NCBI GenBank assembly: GCA_021803885.1
Contig: JAJZKY010000011.1
Coordinates: forward strand, 1-19,045
Length of the DNA: 19,045 bases
Reading direction: 5' to 3'
Source of the DNA: Planctomycetota bacterium
GTDB taxonomy: Bacteria > Planctomycetota > Phycisphaerae > WQYP01 > JAJZKY01
Of the stretch, positions 8,206 through 15,703 are shown piece after piece. Numbering within the stretch: position 1 is the stretch's first letter; each line of letters opens with the position of its first letter. The notes under the pieces are model-generated. The model was not told where the DNA came from, ran no database searches, and worked only from the letters and a program-made list of their open reading frames with translations. The position numbers were made by a program, and so were the translations under genes.

Positions 8206-8292
8206 CGGAGAGAGTGGGATTCGAACCCACGTCGCACTTGCGCACGAACCGGTTTTCGAAACCGGCGCCTTCAGCCGCTCAGCCATCTCTCC
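8206..8292 (-). tRNA. tRNA-Ser (anticodon CGA)
   Basis: On the minus strand the 7-bp acceptor stem GGAGAGA pairs with TCTCTCC, followed by discriminator G (8206). The D-arm reads TGGCTGAGCGGCTGAA. The anticodon arm is CCGGT-TTCGAAA-ACCGG, giving anticodon CGA for UCG codons. A long variable arm (TTCGTGCGCAAGTGCGA) and the T-arm GTGGGTTCGAATCCCAC follow. The large variable arm is diagnostic of class II tRNA-Ser. CCA is not encoded. The minus-strand frame reading MAERLKAPVSKTG is the well-known false translation of tRNA-Ser. Confidence 0.97.
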
Positions 8293-8340
8293 AAGGCCAG
8301 CAATATTCCAGCCTGCGATGGATTGAATTATCATGCGCTC

Positions 8341-8346
8341 ATTATA
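8341..8346 (-). promoter_or_regulatory. Candidate -10 box for tRNA-Ser
   Basis: A perfect TATAAT on the minus strand, 48 nt before the mature 5' end. No good -35 hexamer is seen at 16-18 nt, so this is only suggestive. Confidence 0.35.
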
Positions 8347-8774
8347 CCGCAAAGGCAAGCGATTACTACATTTCATCGCCAATGGATAAACCCTATGACT
8401 TACAGGTTCCAATCTCTGGGTGCGGCTACCCGAACCAATCGGCACCGGTCGGGATATCAATGCCCGCACCGTAATGTCCTGCGGTGGTTTGTGGTACGCC
8501 AGAAACGTCGGGTTGACGTGGTGGATATGTATACTTCTTTGTGTACCAATCTTGGCCTGGCGATACTGGTGCTAAGGATGTTTTTTACACTATGGCCATG
8601 AATAATACACTATAAAACATGTGATTTTCGGCGGGTCCGGCGACAACTTTGCTGTCAGCGTGCAGATTAAAGTCGCATGGTTGTTCAAATACCAGATGAC
8701 TCAATGATGCACACCATAAGTGTGGATGATGTCTAAACAGGGGCTTATCCATGGTTGATAAAATGTCTGTGGTC

Positions 8775-8803
8775 TTGAATTGCCGGCGCTGTGGATGTAT
8801 TGT
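8775..8803 (+). promoter_or_regulatory. Candidate sigma-70-type promoter for purA
   Basis: TTGAAT and TATTGT with a 17-nt spacer; each hexamer matches consensus at 4 of 6 positions. The implied transcription start is about 40 nt before the purA ATG. Confidence 0.35.
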
Positions 8804-8850
8804 CGGGCACTGGTGAATGGAATGGACTGTTGTTTTGATAAAGGCATGGC

Positions 8851-10164
8851 ATGGAGTCTGAACTGACACTATCGGATACACTGGGAAATACTTCCATTGT
8901 CGGCCTGCAGTGGGGCGATGAGGGCAAGGGTAAAATTGTTGATCTTTTAACGTCACAGTTTGATTTTGCGATTCGTTGGAATGGTGGCAGCAATGCCGGA
9001 CATTCGGTGAAGGTAGGTGATCAAAAATTTGCGTTTCATTTAATTCCCAGCGGTATTCTGCACCCTCGGTGCACCTCGGTGCTGGCCAACGGCGTAGTTC
9101 TTGACCCCGCGCAACTCCTGCAGGAAATGGATCAATTGATCCGGGAAGGGATCGCGGTGGAAAATAATCTGCGTATCAGCAGTCAAGCCCATGTGGTTAT
9201 GCCCTACCATAAATTACAGGATCAACTTTCTGAACAACGCCTGGGAGATAACAAGCTCGGTACCACCGCACGCGGCATCGGGCCGTGCTATGCGGATAAA
9301 GCGGGGCGATCCATGGCCGTCCGCATGGCGGATTTGCTGGATGAAACGCGATTAAGCGACAAATTACAGCGCGTGGTGGCGGATAAAAATCATCTGTTCA
9401 AGAGTCTGTATGGAGCTCCGCCGCTGGAATGGAAGCCGATGCTGGAGCAATACCGCAGCTATGGACAACTGCTGCAGCCCTATGTCTGCAACACCTCCGC
9501 GCTTCTGCATCAGGCTATAGATGATGGCAAGCGATTGTTATTTGAAGGAGCGAATGCAGTGTTACTGGACCTGGACCACGGCACCTTTCCGTTTGTCACC
9601 AGCAGTAATTGCGGTACGGGGCTTTCAGCGGGTACCGGCGTGCCGGCGCAGAGAGTCACCACGGTTCTGGGCGTGGTCAAAGCCTATTGCAGCCGGGTGG
9701 GAGCCGGACCTTTCCCGACGGAACAGAATAATGCCGTTGGGGATCGTATCCGCACACGCGGGCATGAATTTGGCACCACCACCGGTCGTCCGAGGCGCTG
9801 CGGTTGGCTGGATTTGGTAGCCTTGCGCTATGCCACGCGAATTGGCGGCGTAACGGGATTGTGCATCATGCTGCTGGATGTGCTGTCTACATTTGATACG
9901 TTACACGTCTGCACGGGCTATAAAATTGCGGGTCAGGTCACGAACGAATTTCCACCGGATGCGTATGAATTACAAAAGGCCGAACCGATTTACCAGGATT
10001 TACCGGGTTGGCATGAGACGCTCTCGGAGGCTCGAACCTTGGGGGATTTACCCGTTAATGCCCGTAAATATCTGGATGTGATTGCCGCGTACGTCAACTT
10101 GCCGATTCGTATTGTCAGCGTAGGTCCGGCCCGGCATCAAACGCTGATTTACCCTGTGCATTAA
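8851..10164 (+). CDS. purA: Adenylosuccinate synthetase
   Basis: Catalyses the GTP-dependent joining of IMP and aspartate to adenylosuccinate, the first committed step to AMP, in the cytoplasm. It has 437 residues, close to the family norm. The P-loop-like motif WGDEGKGK contains the catalytic Asp (D23 here). NGGSNAGHS carries the catalytic His (H51). TTARGIGPCY, LLDLDHGTFPFVTSSN, GTGVP and the aspartate-binding loop GTTTGRPRRCGWLD are all present. The usual EGAQG of the IMP site reads EGANA (residues 232-236), a variation I associate with planctomycete enzymes from memory. The ATG at 8851 has AAGG 6 nt upstream, and the overlapping ATG at 8846 is out of frame. uppS starts 56 nt downstream and is probably co-transcribed. 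Confidence 0.97.
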   Translation: MESELTLSDTLGNTSIVGLQWGDEGKGKIVDLLTSQFDFAIRWNGGSNAGHSVKVGDQKFAFHLIPSGILHPRCTSVLANGVVLDPAQLLQEMDQLIREGIAVENNLRISSQAHVVMPYHKLQDQLSEQRLGDNKLGTTARGIGPCYADKAGRSMAVRMADLLDETRLSDKLQRVVADKNHLFKSLYGAPPLEWKPMLEQYRSYGQLLQPYVCNTSALLHQAIDDGKRLLFEGANAVLLDLDHGTFPFVTSSNCGTGLSAGTGVPAQRVTTVLGVVKAYCSRVGAGPFPTEQNNAVGDRIRTRGHEFGTTTGRPRRCGWLDLVALRYATRIGGVTGLCIMLLDVLSTFDTLHVCTGYKIAGQVTNEFPPDAYELQKAEPIYQDLPGWHETLSEARTLGDLPVNARKYLDVIAAYVNLPIRIVSVGPARHQTLIYPVH

Positions 10165-10220
10165 ATGCGGCGCAGTGATGGTGATTTGTTGGAGCGTCCA
10201 GCGGTTAAACGTGGAGTTGC

Positions 10221-10964
10221 ATGAGCACGCTTTCCCCACATTCCAAACCGGAAACCATACCGGCATCCCGCCTGCCGAAGCATGTGGCCGTCATTATGGA
10301 CGGTAATGGCCGCTGGGCCAGGCGGCGGGGGCAACCCCGTACTGAAGGCCACCGTGCCGGTGCTGTTACCGCGCGGAAAATTGTTGAGCATGCCGCTCGC
10401 CTGGGGTTGAAGCAACTGACGCTTTATAGTTTTTCCGTGGAAAACTGGAGTCGCCCCGCCACGGAGGTCAATACGCTCATGCGGTTATATATCGACTACC
10501 TGATCAGTGAACGCCCGGTAATGCTGAAAAATAATATCCGCTTTCGGCAAATCGGCCGGCGGGAGGGACTGCCGCCGGCGGTTCTGGAGGAATTGGACCG
10601 CACCATTGCTGCATTGGATGGTAATACCGGTATGACGTTATGTCTGGCGGTCAATTATGGTTCGCGATTGGAAATTACCGATGCCGTACGGGCGATAGCC
10701 CACAAAGTACAAGCCGGATTACTTAACGCCGACGCTATCACTGAACAGACTATCGCCCAACATCTTTACACCGCCGGGATGCCCGATCCAGATTTGCTTA
10801 TTCGTACCGCCGGAGAAATGCGTGTAAGCAATTATCTGCTCTGGCAGATCAGTTATGCGGAGCTGTTTGTCACCGAGGTCTGCTGGCCCGATTTTACCGA
10901 GGCGGAGTTTGACCTGGCGCTGGCGGATTATGCCCGCCGCGAACGCCGTTTCGGTGGGTTATAG
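10221..10964 (+). CDS. uppS: Isoprenyl (undecaprenyl) diphosphate synthase
   Basis: cis-Prenyltransferase making the C55 carrier lipid for cell-wall and surface-glycan assembly, from farnesyl diphosphate and isopentenyl diphosphate; 247 residues, typical. HVAVIMDGNGRWARRRGQPR holds the catalytic Asp (D27) and the diphosphate-binding residues. LTLYSFSVENWSRP and the C-terminal DPDLLIRTAGEMRVSNYLLWQ, then YAELFVTEVCWPDF, are the other conserved regions. The common RTGGE reads RTAGE here. GGAG lies only 4 nt before the ATG, a short spacing. Probably in one transcript with purA. The next gene is convergent. Confidence 0.96.
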   Translation: MSTLSPHSKPETIPASRLPKHVAVIMDGNGRWARRRGQPRTEGHRAGAVTARKIVEHAARLGLKQLTLYSFSVENWSRPATEVNTLMRLYIDYLISERPVMLKNNIRFRQIGRREGLPPAVLEELDRTIAALDGNTGMTLCLAVNYGSRLEITDAVRAIAHKVQAGLLNADAITEQTIAQHLYTAGMPDPDLLIRTAGEMRVSNYLLWQISYAELFVTEVCWPDFTEAEFDLALADYARRERRFGGL

Positions 10965-11050
10965 CCTGTAAAATGGCGCGGAGCATGTTGCGCGTATCGG
11001 CGGAGCGCACTACTTGCTTTTGGACGGATAAAAATCTGGTAATCGTTTTT

Positions 11051-11100
11051 GCCTGCAGGTATGCCCCATCCGACGCCTTGAATGCGGCATATAGGCAGGC
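11051..11100. repeat. Two-tier inverted repeat between convergent genes
   Basis: GCCTGC (11051) pairs with GCAGGC (11095), and TATGCC (11060) with GGCATA (11086). A symmetric 3+3 internal loop separates the two stems, which enclose a 20-nt loop. It lies between uppS and the convergent MFS gene, and a GTGAACGGTT motif starts at 11101. No T-run follows on either strand, so it is not an obvious intrinsic terminator. Confidence 0.55.
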
Positions 11101-11150
11101 GTGAACGGTTTCTTATGCACTCATGTATTATTGCGGCTAAACTGGGATTT

Positions 11151-12392
11151 TCATCTCTCCGCCCGTTTACCGTTATAGGCGCGTCGGGCCCAATAGCTCA
11201 TCAGGCTGCCACCGACGCCTAATACCAGCAGCAAGGCCCAGGCTTTAGGTTCAACAGCCTCCGGCGCGCCGGTTACCGCAATCAGCGCCGGTCCCAATGC
11301 TGCGGCAGCGCCGATCAAACCCTCATGTATGCCCGCTTTCGCAGCCGCTCCGGATCCAAGATGCAGGCTGTAATAGATTGAACCCGAATACAGCAGAGCC
11401 ACGGAGAGACCGTAAAGTATCTGGGTGAATGCATACATCAACGGAGACTGGCTTAACAGCATGGAGACGGCTCCAACTGTCAGGGTCAAAAATGGAATAA
11501 TTGTCCAGCGTATCTGATAGTGCCAGCTGGTCCAAAATATGGTAATGATAAATCCCCCAAGGCAGGCCAGAGAGGCAATGGAAGCCAGGGCTGTAGCCAG
11601 AGCGTAAGATTTAACCCCCAGGGCCAGCGTAATGGTGGGCATAAAAGGGGTAACCGTGTTGGCGGCGACAAACGCCAGCATATTGGACAGCCACGCTATA
11701 TGCAGGATTTTCCGGGGATCAGACGCTTGCAACTTGCTTTCGTTACGCCGCTGATCTTTGCGTATGGCGGCGACAGGTGAAGCAGCGTTGACGATTTGAG
11801 GGTCCGACCGGCGTGCGATAATGAACCAGACCACGATGCTCATCACGGCGGCTATAAAGAAAACTCCCGCCCAGGACAGCCAACTGGCCAGCGTTCCAAG
11901 CACGCACACTGCGATAAAGCCGGCTCCGGACCAGTTCAGATTGTACAGGGCCATGCGCCGGCTTAATGACATATTTCCGGGACAGCGGGCTATGGCGGAT
12001 TCGATGGCGGGCCACAGCGGGCCCAGACAGCCATTGAGCAACACCAGAAAAATAAAAAGCCCCGCCAGATTGTGAAAACTCACCGCTTCCGCGCCCAGAA
12101 AACAAATTGCAATGCAGGCGATCGCCATGCTGGAGCCTACACGACGCCGGCCAAATTTATCCACCATGCGCCCGCCAACAAACGCTGTTAGGCCATAGAT
12201 CAGCCCCGCAACGGCCGCCATGGCCAGTCGCACTTGGACCGATGTATGCAGTTCATATCCGGCAAAGAAATAGACCGCATTGGATGTCAGTGTTGTCAAA
12301 AACGCCGCCAGTGCGTGGGCTATATACCATGGCCGCAGTGTGGCCCGCGAGGCCGAAGGAGAGGTCCAGCGTTTAAATGCTTTTGCCATCAT
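11151..12392 (-). CDS. Major facilitator superfamily transporter
   Basis: A 413-residue inner-membrane transporter of the 12-helix MFS type; substrate unknown. Motif A is clear between helices 2 and 3 (GGRMVDKFGRRRVG). A Lys/Arg-rich central loop around residues 195-230 (ARRSDP through KDQRRNESKLQASDPRK) separates the two six-helix halves. Helices 4-5 contain LNGCLGPLWPAIESAIAR. It is unlike the two DHA2 exporters. Two ATGs in a row (12392, 12389) could start it; AAGGG lies upstream. The DNA just before the start is one arm of an inverted repeat, which may affect expression. It converges on uppS and stands alone on its strand. Confidence 0.9.
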   Translation of the reverse strand: MMAKAFKRWTSPSASRATLRPWYIAHALAAFLTTLTSNAVYFFAGYELHTSVQVRLAMAAVAGLIYGLTAFVGGRMVDKFGRRRVGSSMAIACIAICFLGAEAVSFHNLAGLFIFLVLLNGCLGPLWPAIESAIARCPGNMSLSRRMALYNLNWSGAGFIAVCVLGTLASWLSWAGVFFIAAVMSIVVWFIIARRSDPQIVNAASPVAAIRKDQRRNESKLQASDPRKILHIAWLSNMLAFVAANTVTPFMPTITLALGVKSYALATALASIASLACLGGFIITIFWTSWHYQIRWTIIPFLTLTVGAVSMLLSQSPLMYAFTQILYGLSVALLYSGSIYYSLHLGSGAAAKAGIHEGLIGAAAALGPALIAVTGAPEAVEPKAWALLLVLGVGGSLMSYWARRAYNGKRAER

Positions 12393-12406
12393 AATCGCCC
12401 TTGTGT

Positions 12407-12448
12407 TCTGTCACGCCTGTAAATTAGCTTTGATTGGCTGGAAAAGGG
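12407..12448 (+). repeat. Fold-back repeat, left arm (42 nt)
   Basis: Its first 27 nt (12407-12433) are the reverse complement of 12644-12670 with one mismatch. Its last 17 nt (12432-12448) are the reverse complement of 12521-12542 apart from one mismatch and a 5-nt insertion. It lies 15-56 nt upstream of the minus-strand MFS start codon. Confidence 0.9.
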
Positions 12449-12520
12449 CCAGATGCAAACGGAGAGCGGCGAAAATCAAGTCCAGTAAACACCATTGAGC
12501 CGCTACAACGCCGCAGATGA

Positions 12521-12542
12521 CCCGTTTCCAGCCAGCCCAATC
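12521..12542 (-). repeat. Fold-back repeat, right arm, inner part
   Basis: Complementary to 12432-12448. The sequence CCAATC at its end continues the arm up to a TC dinucleotide, which reappears at 12644. Confidence 0.75.
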
Positions 12543-12643
12543 GGCGGAGGCCAAGGGTTCTGTGGGCTTTTGTCGCTCGTCGTCAGAGTATTCACAAATA
12601 AACCTTCCCTTTCACTTCGCGCCCAAGTCTCCCTGGTCGTCCG

Positions 12644-12670
12644 TCAAAGCTAATTTCCAGGCGTGACAGA
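12644..12670 (-). repeat. Fold-back repeat, right arm, outer part
   Basis: Twenty-six of 27 bases are complementary to 12407-12433. It is separated from the inner part of the arm by 101 nt (12543-12643). Confidence 0.9.
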
Positions 12671-12717
12671 GCACCAGGCATCATACCACTTCCATGGGGC
12701 AATAAGTATCCGATGCC

Positions 12718-12729
12718 GTAACCGTTCAC
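12718..12729 (+). repeat. GTAACCGTTCAC motif (exact)
   Basis: An exact copy, followed by AGGTCCATAAC, which resembles GGGGCCATAAC in the hairpin at 7796. Confidence 0.7.
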
Positions 12730-12805
12730 AGGTCCATAACTGCGAAAATTAAAATACAAGGCGACGAGGTTACAGGGGACAGACGCAACGCGACGGCCAC
12801 GGCGT

Positions 12806-12888
12806 AATGAATAATAAGTAATGAGAAAGCCTGGCGGCTTTAATGAGACTTTGCTTTGAACTACACTTAAAAATGCAGGAGTCGTAAT
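12806..12888 (+). repeat. Dispersed element A, copy 2 (diverged)
   Basis: AATGAATAATAAGTAATGAG, then a hairpin AAGCC-TGGC-GGCTT, TTAATGAGAC, ACACTTAAAA and GAGTCGT. The order matches copies at 7991 (minus) and 18661 (plus). The hairpin here has a different sequence but is still paired. Confidence 0.75.
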
Positions 12889-12925
12889 GGTACCACGTTT
12901 CGGTAAGAGGCATGCCCTTGCCCGC

Positions 12926-12944
12926 TGGCAGGTTTTACCTGCCA
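12926..12944. repeat. Perfect 8-bp intergenic hairpin
   Basis: TGGCAGGT, loop TTT, ACCTGCCA. Another member of the short G/C-rich hairpin group, resembling the ends of element D. Confidence 0.75.
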
Positions 12945-13043
12945 TTACGGTTCTATAATGGACAAGCCGAGACCAGGCTGTGCTGTGAAGACAAACCGTC
13001 GGAAATGGACGGGATAAAGCTTCACGGAAGTGAGGTACCGAGA

Positions 13044-13122
13044 GAGCTGAATGCGGAAAATCCGCCTGTTCGGTTCGAGGAGGGGAGCCACAGCAGTAAT
13101 TGTGCTGCTGCAGCCTCTACTC
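13044..13122 (+). mobile_element. Group II intron 3' remnant (domains V and VI)
   Basis: Positions 13044-13076 have the form of domain V, the catalytic heart of group II introns. The lower stem GAGCTGAA pairs with TTCGGTTC. The invariant triad AGC (13045-13047) sits opposite GTT with its usual G-T wobble. A two-base bulge (C13066-T13067) and an upper stem GCGGA/TCCGC with an A-rich loop follow. A downstream hairpin CAGCAG...CTGCTG, then CCTCTACTC, fits domain VI and the typical 3' end. I find no reverse transcriptase/maturase frame and no 5' end motif (GTGYG) in the ~600 nt upstream, so the intron is truncated. Related sequence probably extends back to about 12965, as the GCTTCACGGAAGTGAGGTA stretch is typical just before domain V. 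The exact boundaries are uncertain. Confidence 0.72.
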
Positions 13123-13218
13123 TTGGCGGTTCAACAGCGGTTCATACGGTAGCCAATCGCGGGTGATGTTGGTAGCCGGGCTGTGAACGATTACTTAAAA
13201 TCTAATATTGGAACTCAA

Positions 13219-13281
13219 CCATGGACAACGAGCTGTTCCATGGTGGAATATCATGCGCCCAAGATACATGGTTCATCTTGG
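13219..13281. promoter_or_regulatory. Two stem-loops upstream of the sigma-54 activator
   Basis: CCATGG-ACA...TGT-T-CCATGG (13219-13243) is followed by CCAAGAT...ATCTTGG with a 9-nt loop (13259-13281). The second overlaps the expected -35 region of the candidate promoter downstream. They may be operator sites or transcript hairpins. Confidence 0.4.
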
Positions 13282-13294
13282 CGTATTTGCATAG

Positions 13295-13300
13295 TACAAT
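13295..13300 (+). promoter_or_regulatory. Candidate -10 box of the activator gene
   Basis: TACAAT (5 of 6 consensus bases). The -35 at 17 nt is weak (TTCATC). The implied transcript leader is about 85 nt. Confidence 0.3.
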
Positions 13301-13392
13301 AACCATCACCGTTTTCGCAATGCGAACTGAGTTGCGGCAGTGGGGCCGGGCGGTGTGGATAAAATCATGGAAGATCGCTAAGGGTTGTGGTT

Positions 13393-15036
13393 ATGGATCG
13401 TGCGGAACTTGAATTAACTATTCTCACTGAAGTCGGGCGGGCTTTATCATCAGGTTTGGACCTTCATGTGGTGTTTGATCAGACCATGCGGGTACTGGCG
13501 GATCGGTTAGGCATGGAGCGCGGCTCAATGGTGCTGATGGATTCCACCACGTGTAAATTGCGGATTGAAGCAGCCTTGGGCCTCACGGCCGATGAAATTC
13601 AGCGGGGACGCTACGATGTGGGGGAAGGTATCACCGGGCAGGTAGTGGCAACCGGTAAGCCGCGTGTGGTAGCGGATATCAGTAAAGAAATTCAATTTCT
13701 TAATCGCACAGGAGCACGTCTGGCGGTGCCGGGGCGGGTCACAAGTTTTATTTGCGTACCGATTCTTATTGAGTCCAAAGCCTGCGGGGCTTTATCCGTG
13801 GACAAGCAGTTTATGGATGTTGAAACCCTGGCCAATGACCAGCGGTTGCTGGAGATTATTGCGGCTTTTATCGCGCAGGCCATCCGTATTAATTCTATTG
13901 TCGCCACCGAACGGGAAGAATGGCTGGAAGAACGTCGGCAACTGCGCAGCACGCTGCAAAGCCGGTATAAATTTGACAGCATTATCGGGGCCTCGCCGAC
14001 CATGCTGGAGGTATTTGATACCATTGCGCAAGTGGCGACCAGTCGGGCGACGGTACTGATATTCGGTGAAACCGGCACGGGCAAGGAATTGATTGCCAAA
14101 GCCATACACTTTAATTCCAATCGCGCGGACAAACCCTTTATCCGTGTTAATTGCGGCGCCTTAAGCGGCACGCTGCTGGAATCGGAACTTTTTGGCCACA
14201 TCAAAGGCAGTTTCACCGGAGCCATTCGCGATAAAATTGGCCGTTTTGAGGCCGCCAACACTGGAACCTTGTTTCTTGATGAAATCGGCACGCTCGATAT
14301 CACCCTGCAGGTAAAACTTTTGCGGGTATTGCAGGAACGCGAATTTGAACGCGTGGGCGATACGCAAACGATCCGCGTCGATGTCCGCATTATTGCGGCC
14401 ACCAACTTGAATCTGCAGGAAGAAGTCGCCAAGGGAAAATTCCGTGAAGATTTATTTTATCGGCTTAATGTAGTGGCAATCCACCTCCCGGCCTTGCGTA
14501 ATCGCCGCGAAGATATCCCCAAACTTATTGATTATTTTTTTGATAAGTTCAATGCCGAGAATGGAAAAAATCTTAACAAGATAAGCCGTGATCTGGTCAA
14601 CACGCTCGTGCGCTATCCCTGGCCGGGTAATGTGCGTGAACTGGAAAATGCGATCGAGCGCGCCGTGGTATTAAGCCGCGGTGATACGCTTACGGAAGAC
14701 CTGTTGCCCACCGCCATCCGCGCTTTTGCGCAACAGGGCCGCGCCGGCAACGCCAGTGAAACTTTTGATTCCGTAGTCCATCGGTTGGCTGATCAGGCGC
14801 TTGGTGAATACTCCCTGCGGGAAGGGGAAATCTATGATCTGGTCATGCAACGGGTGGAAAAGGCGTTACTGGAAAAAGCCCTGCGGCGCTGCGACGATGT
14901 CAAAATTAAAGCTGCGGATTTTCTGGGCATTAACCGCAATACCCTCAACAAGAAAGTCAAAGACCTGGGTATTGAGCCTGGTGCGGCACCAGAGGCGGAC
15001 GATCCGCCGTCCCGGCCTTCGGCCAACTCCGTTTAA
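13393..15036 (+). CDS. GAF-domain sigma-54-dependent transcriptional activator (NifA/NtrC class)
   Basis: An enhancer-binding protein that opens sigma-54 promoters by ATP hydrolysis. From the ATG at 13393 (AGGG 8 nt upstream; a GTG at 13387 is too close to it) it has 547 residues. An N-terminal GAF sensor (about residues 10-170, with [20 protein letters not shown] as in NifA) is followed by a short helical linker. The AAA+ core has Walker A GETGTGKE (~225), the sigma-54 contact loop GSFTGA (~270, a natural variant of GAFTGA) and Walker B TLFLDEIG (~295). [20 protein letters not shown] marks the end of the core. The Fis-type helix-turn-helix is in the last 60 residues ([16 protein letters not shown]). 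There is no receiver domain, so a bound ligand or partner probably gives the signal. No nitrogen-fixation genes are near; its targets are unknown. Confidence 0.95.
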   Translation: MDRAELELTILTEVGRALSSGLDLHVVFDQTMRVLADRLGMERGSMVLMDSTTCKLRIEAALGLTADEIQRGRYDVGEGITGQVVATGKPRVVADISKEIQFLNRTGARLAVPGRVTSFICVPILIESKACGALSVDKQFMDVETLANDQRLLEIIAAFIAQAIRINSIVATEREEWLEERRQLRSTLQSRYKFDSIIGASPTMLEVFDTIAQVATSRATVLIFGETGTGKELIAKAIHFNSNRADKPFIRVNCGALSGTLLESELFGHIKGSFTGAIRDKIGRFEAANTGTLFLDEIGTLDITLQVKLLRVLQEREFERVGDTQTIRVDVRIIAATNLNLQEEVAKGKFREDLFYRLNVVAIHLPALRNRREDIPKLIDYFFDKFNAENGKNLNKISRDLVNTLVRYPWPGNVRELENAIERAVVLSRGDTLTEDLLPTAIRAFAQQGRAGNASETFDSVVHRLADQALGEYSLREGEIYDLVMQRVEKALLEKALRRCDDVKIKAADFLGINRNTLNKKVKDLGIEPGAAPEADDPPSRPSANSV

Positions 15037-15114
15037 GGAACTGAAGCATAATAACTTCCGAATAGTCTTTACGTCGGTTGGTAAGCGGATTCCGGAGCAC
15101 TGTCCGTGATATGG

Positions 15115-15132
15115 CCACCGGCTTGCCGGTGG
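15115..15132. repeat. Perfect 8-bp hairpin after the activator gene
   Basis: CCACCGGC, loop TT, GCCGGTGG, about 80 nt after the stop. No T-run follows, so an intrinsic terminator is not supported. Confidence 0.7.
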
Positions 15133-15286
15133 TGGAGTATTCAATGGTAATGCCAATCGGGAAGTTATTACGAGCCTATTCCCAATATGCCGTGATCATT
15201 CAAGGAAGCGCGATGGTTGCGGCCGGTTTTCCGGAACACCGGCATGGCCATGCGGTGCTGCAAGTGAATTTGAGATTTGAAATTTG

Positions 15287-15297
15287 GTAACGTTCAC
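15287..15297 (+). repeat. GTAACCGTTCAC motif (one base deleted)
   Basis: GTAACGTTCAC followed by GGCC and preceded by GAAATTTG. It faces the exact reverse copy at 15692-15703, which is followed by GAAATTTG on its own outer side, making imperfect ~28-nt inverted ends of a 417-nt block. Confidence 0.6.
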
Positions 15298-15400
15298 GGC
15301 CAGGCAATAAATTCTCCCACAGTTCGTAGTGATAACAATGAATAATGAGAACGCGGAATTTATATGATAAGCCGGCCAGGGAGCTGGTCGTTCTGTAGTT

Positions 15401-15479
15401 AATGAGTAATAAATAGAACATAGAAGTTAGAACATGGGACACAGGGGGGACGCGAGTCGGTGGGTTTATCCCACCGGAA
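15401..15479 (+). repeat. Dispersed element D, copy 2, with hairpin
   Basis: Same orientation as 7841-7921. The end hairpin (15458-15476) is CGGTGGG, loop TTTAT, CCCACCG. Relative to copy 1 a C-G pair has become T-A and an A-C mismatch has become G-C. Confidence 0.85.
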
Positions 15480-15539
15480 TGCTTCATAAAGCCGCGACCG
15501 AGGGTTGCGCCATCGGCAGGGAGTCACTTGAAGTAGTAG

Positions 15540-15558
15540 CACGGGCATCTTGCCCGTG
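15540..15558. repeat. Perfect 8-bp hairpin
   Basis: CACGGGCA, loop TCT, TGCCCGTG, in the context GTAGCACGGGCATC. A similar unit lies in opposite orientation at 15601. Confidence 0.75.
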
Positions 15559-15600
15559 ACGCCATAGCCATATTATCAGGCAACCGGAACGCGCTATTCA

Positions 15601-15615
15601 TGGGCAACATGCCCA
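15601..15615. repeat. Perfect 6-bp hairpin, inverted relative of the previous one
   Basis: TGGGCA, loop ACA, TGCCCA. Read on the minus strand, GTAGCGTGGGCATG parallels GTAGCACGGGCATC at 15535. Confidence 0.7.
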
Positions 15616-15642
15616 CGCTACGGAACTCCTATGTTTAATCAG

Positions 15643-15703
15643 TATAACCACGCAACGACAACCATAGCCCGTTTGGCTAAGCTGTGTGTCCGTGAACGGT
15701 TAC
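15643..15703 (-). repeat. Dispersed ~55-nt element F, copy 1
   Basis: The reverse complement of 18919-18970 apart from a few changes and ~9 extra bases. The shared ends are TATAACC at one side and TGTCCGTGAACGGTTAC, a perfect 17-mer, at the other. AACCATAG is shared in the middle. Confidence 0.85.

Larger units (their letters stand above)
8293..8850. other. Gene-free interval between tRNA-Ser and purA
   Basis: 558 nt with no recognised gene. Open frames of 86-123 codons on both strands cross it, but none has a recognisable family or a good ribosome binding site, and they overlap the tRNA or the purA start. Apart from the candidate promoters I see nothing clear here. Confidence 0.5.
12393..13392. 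other. Gene-free interval: fold-back repeat, element A copy, intron remnant
   Basis: About 1 kb without a recognisable gene. In order it holds a large split inverted repeat, a GTAACCGTTCAC motif, element A copy 2, a perfect hairpin, group II intron domains V-VI, and two stem-loops before the activator gene. Open frames at 12592-12945 (minus) and 12912-13166 (plus) run straight through these elements and are not credible proteins. Confidence 0.7.

Noticed and set aside
8062..8469. Minus-strand 135-codon frame containing MAERLKAPVSKTG
   Set aside because: A well-known false translation of tRNA-Ser on the same strand; the tRNA fold explains the conservation.
11051..11100. Bidirectional intrinsic terminator between convergent genes
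   Set aside because: The stem is real, but neither strand has a T-run after it.
12411..12611. Open 66-codon minus-strand frame with a hydrophobic stretch (around LLDLIFAALRLHLALF), just upstream of the MFS gene
   Set aside because: No ATG, GTG or well-placed TTG at its start, and it runs through both the fold-back repeat and its insertion. Kept only as a weak candidate for a small membrane peptide.
12592..12945. Minus-strand 117-codon frame
   Set aside because: It spans element A copy 2, a hairpin and the fold-back arm; no family features.
12912..13166. Plus-strand 84-codon frame
   Set aside because: It translates the group II intron domains V-VI, which are structural RNA.
13692..14432. 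Long minus-strand frame (246 codons) opposite the sigma-54 activator
   Set aside because: A low-complexity Ser/Arg-rich shadow of a strongly conserved plus-strand gene.
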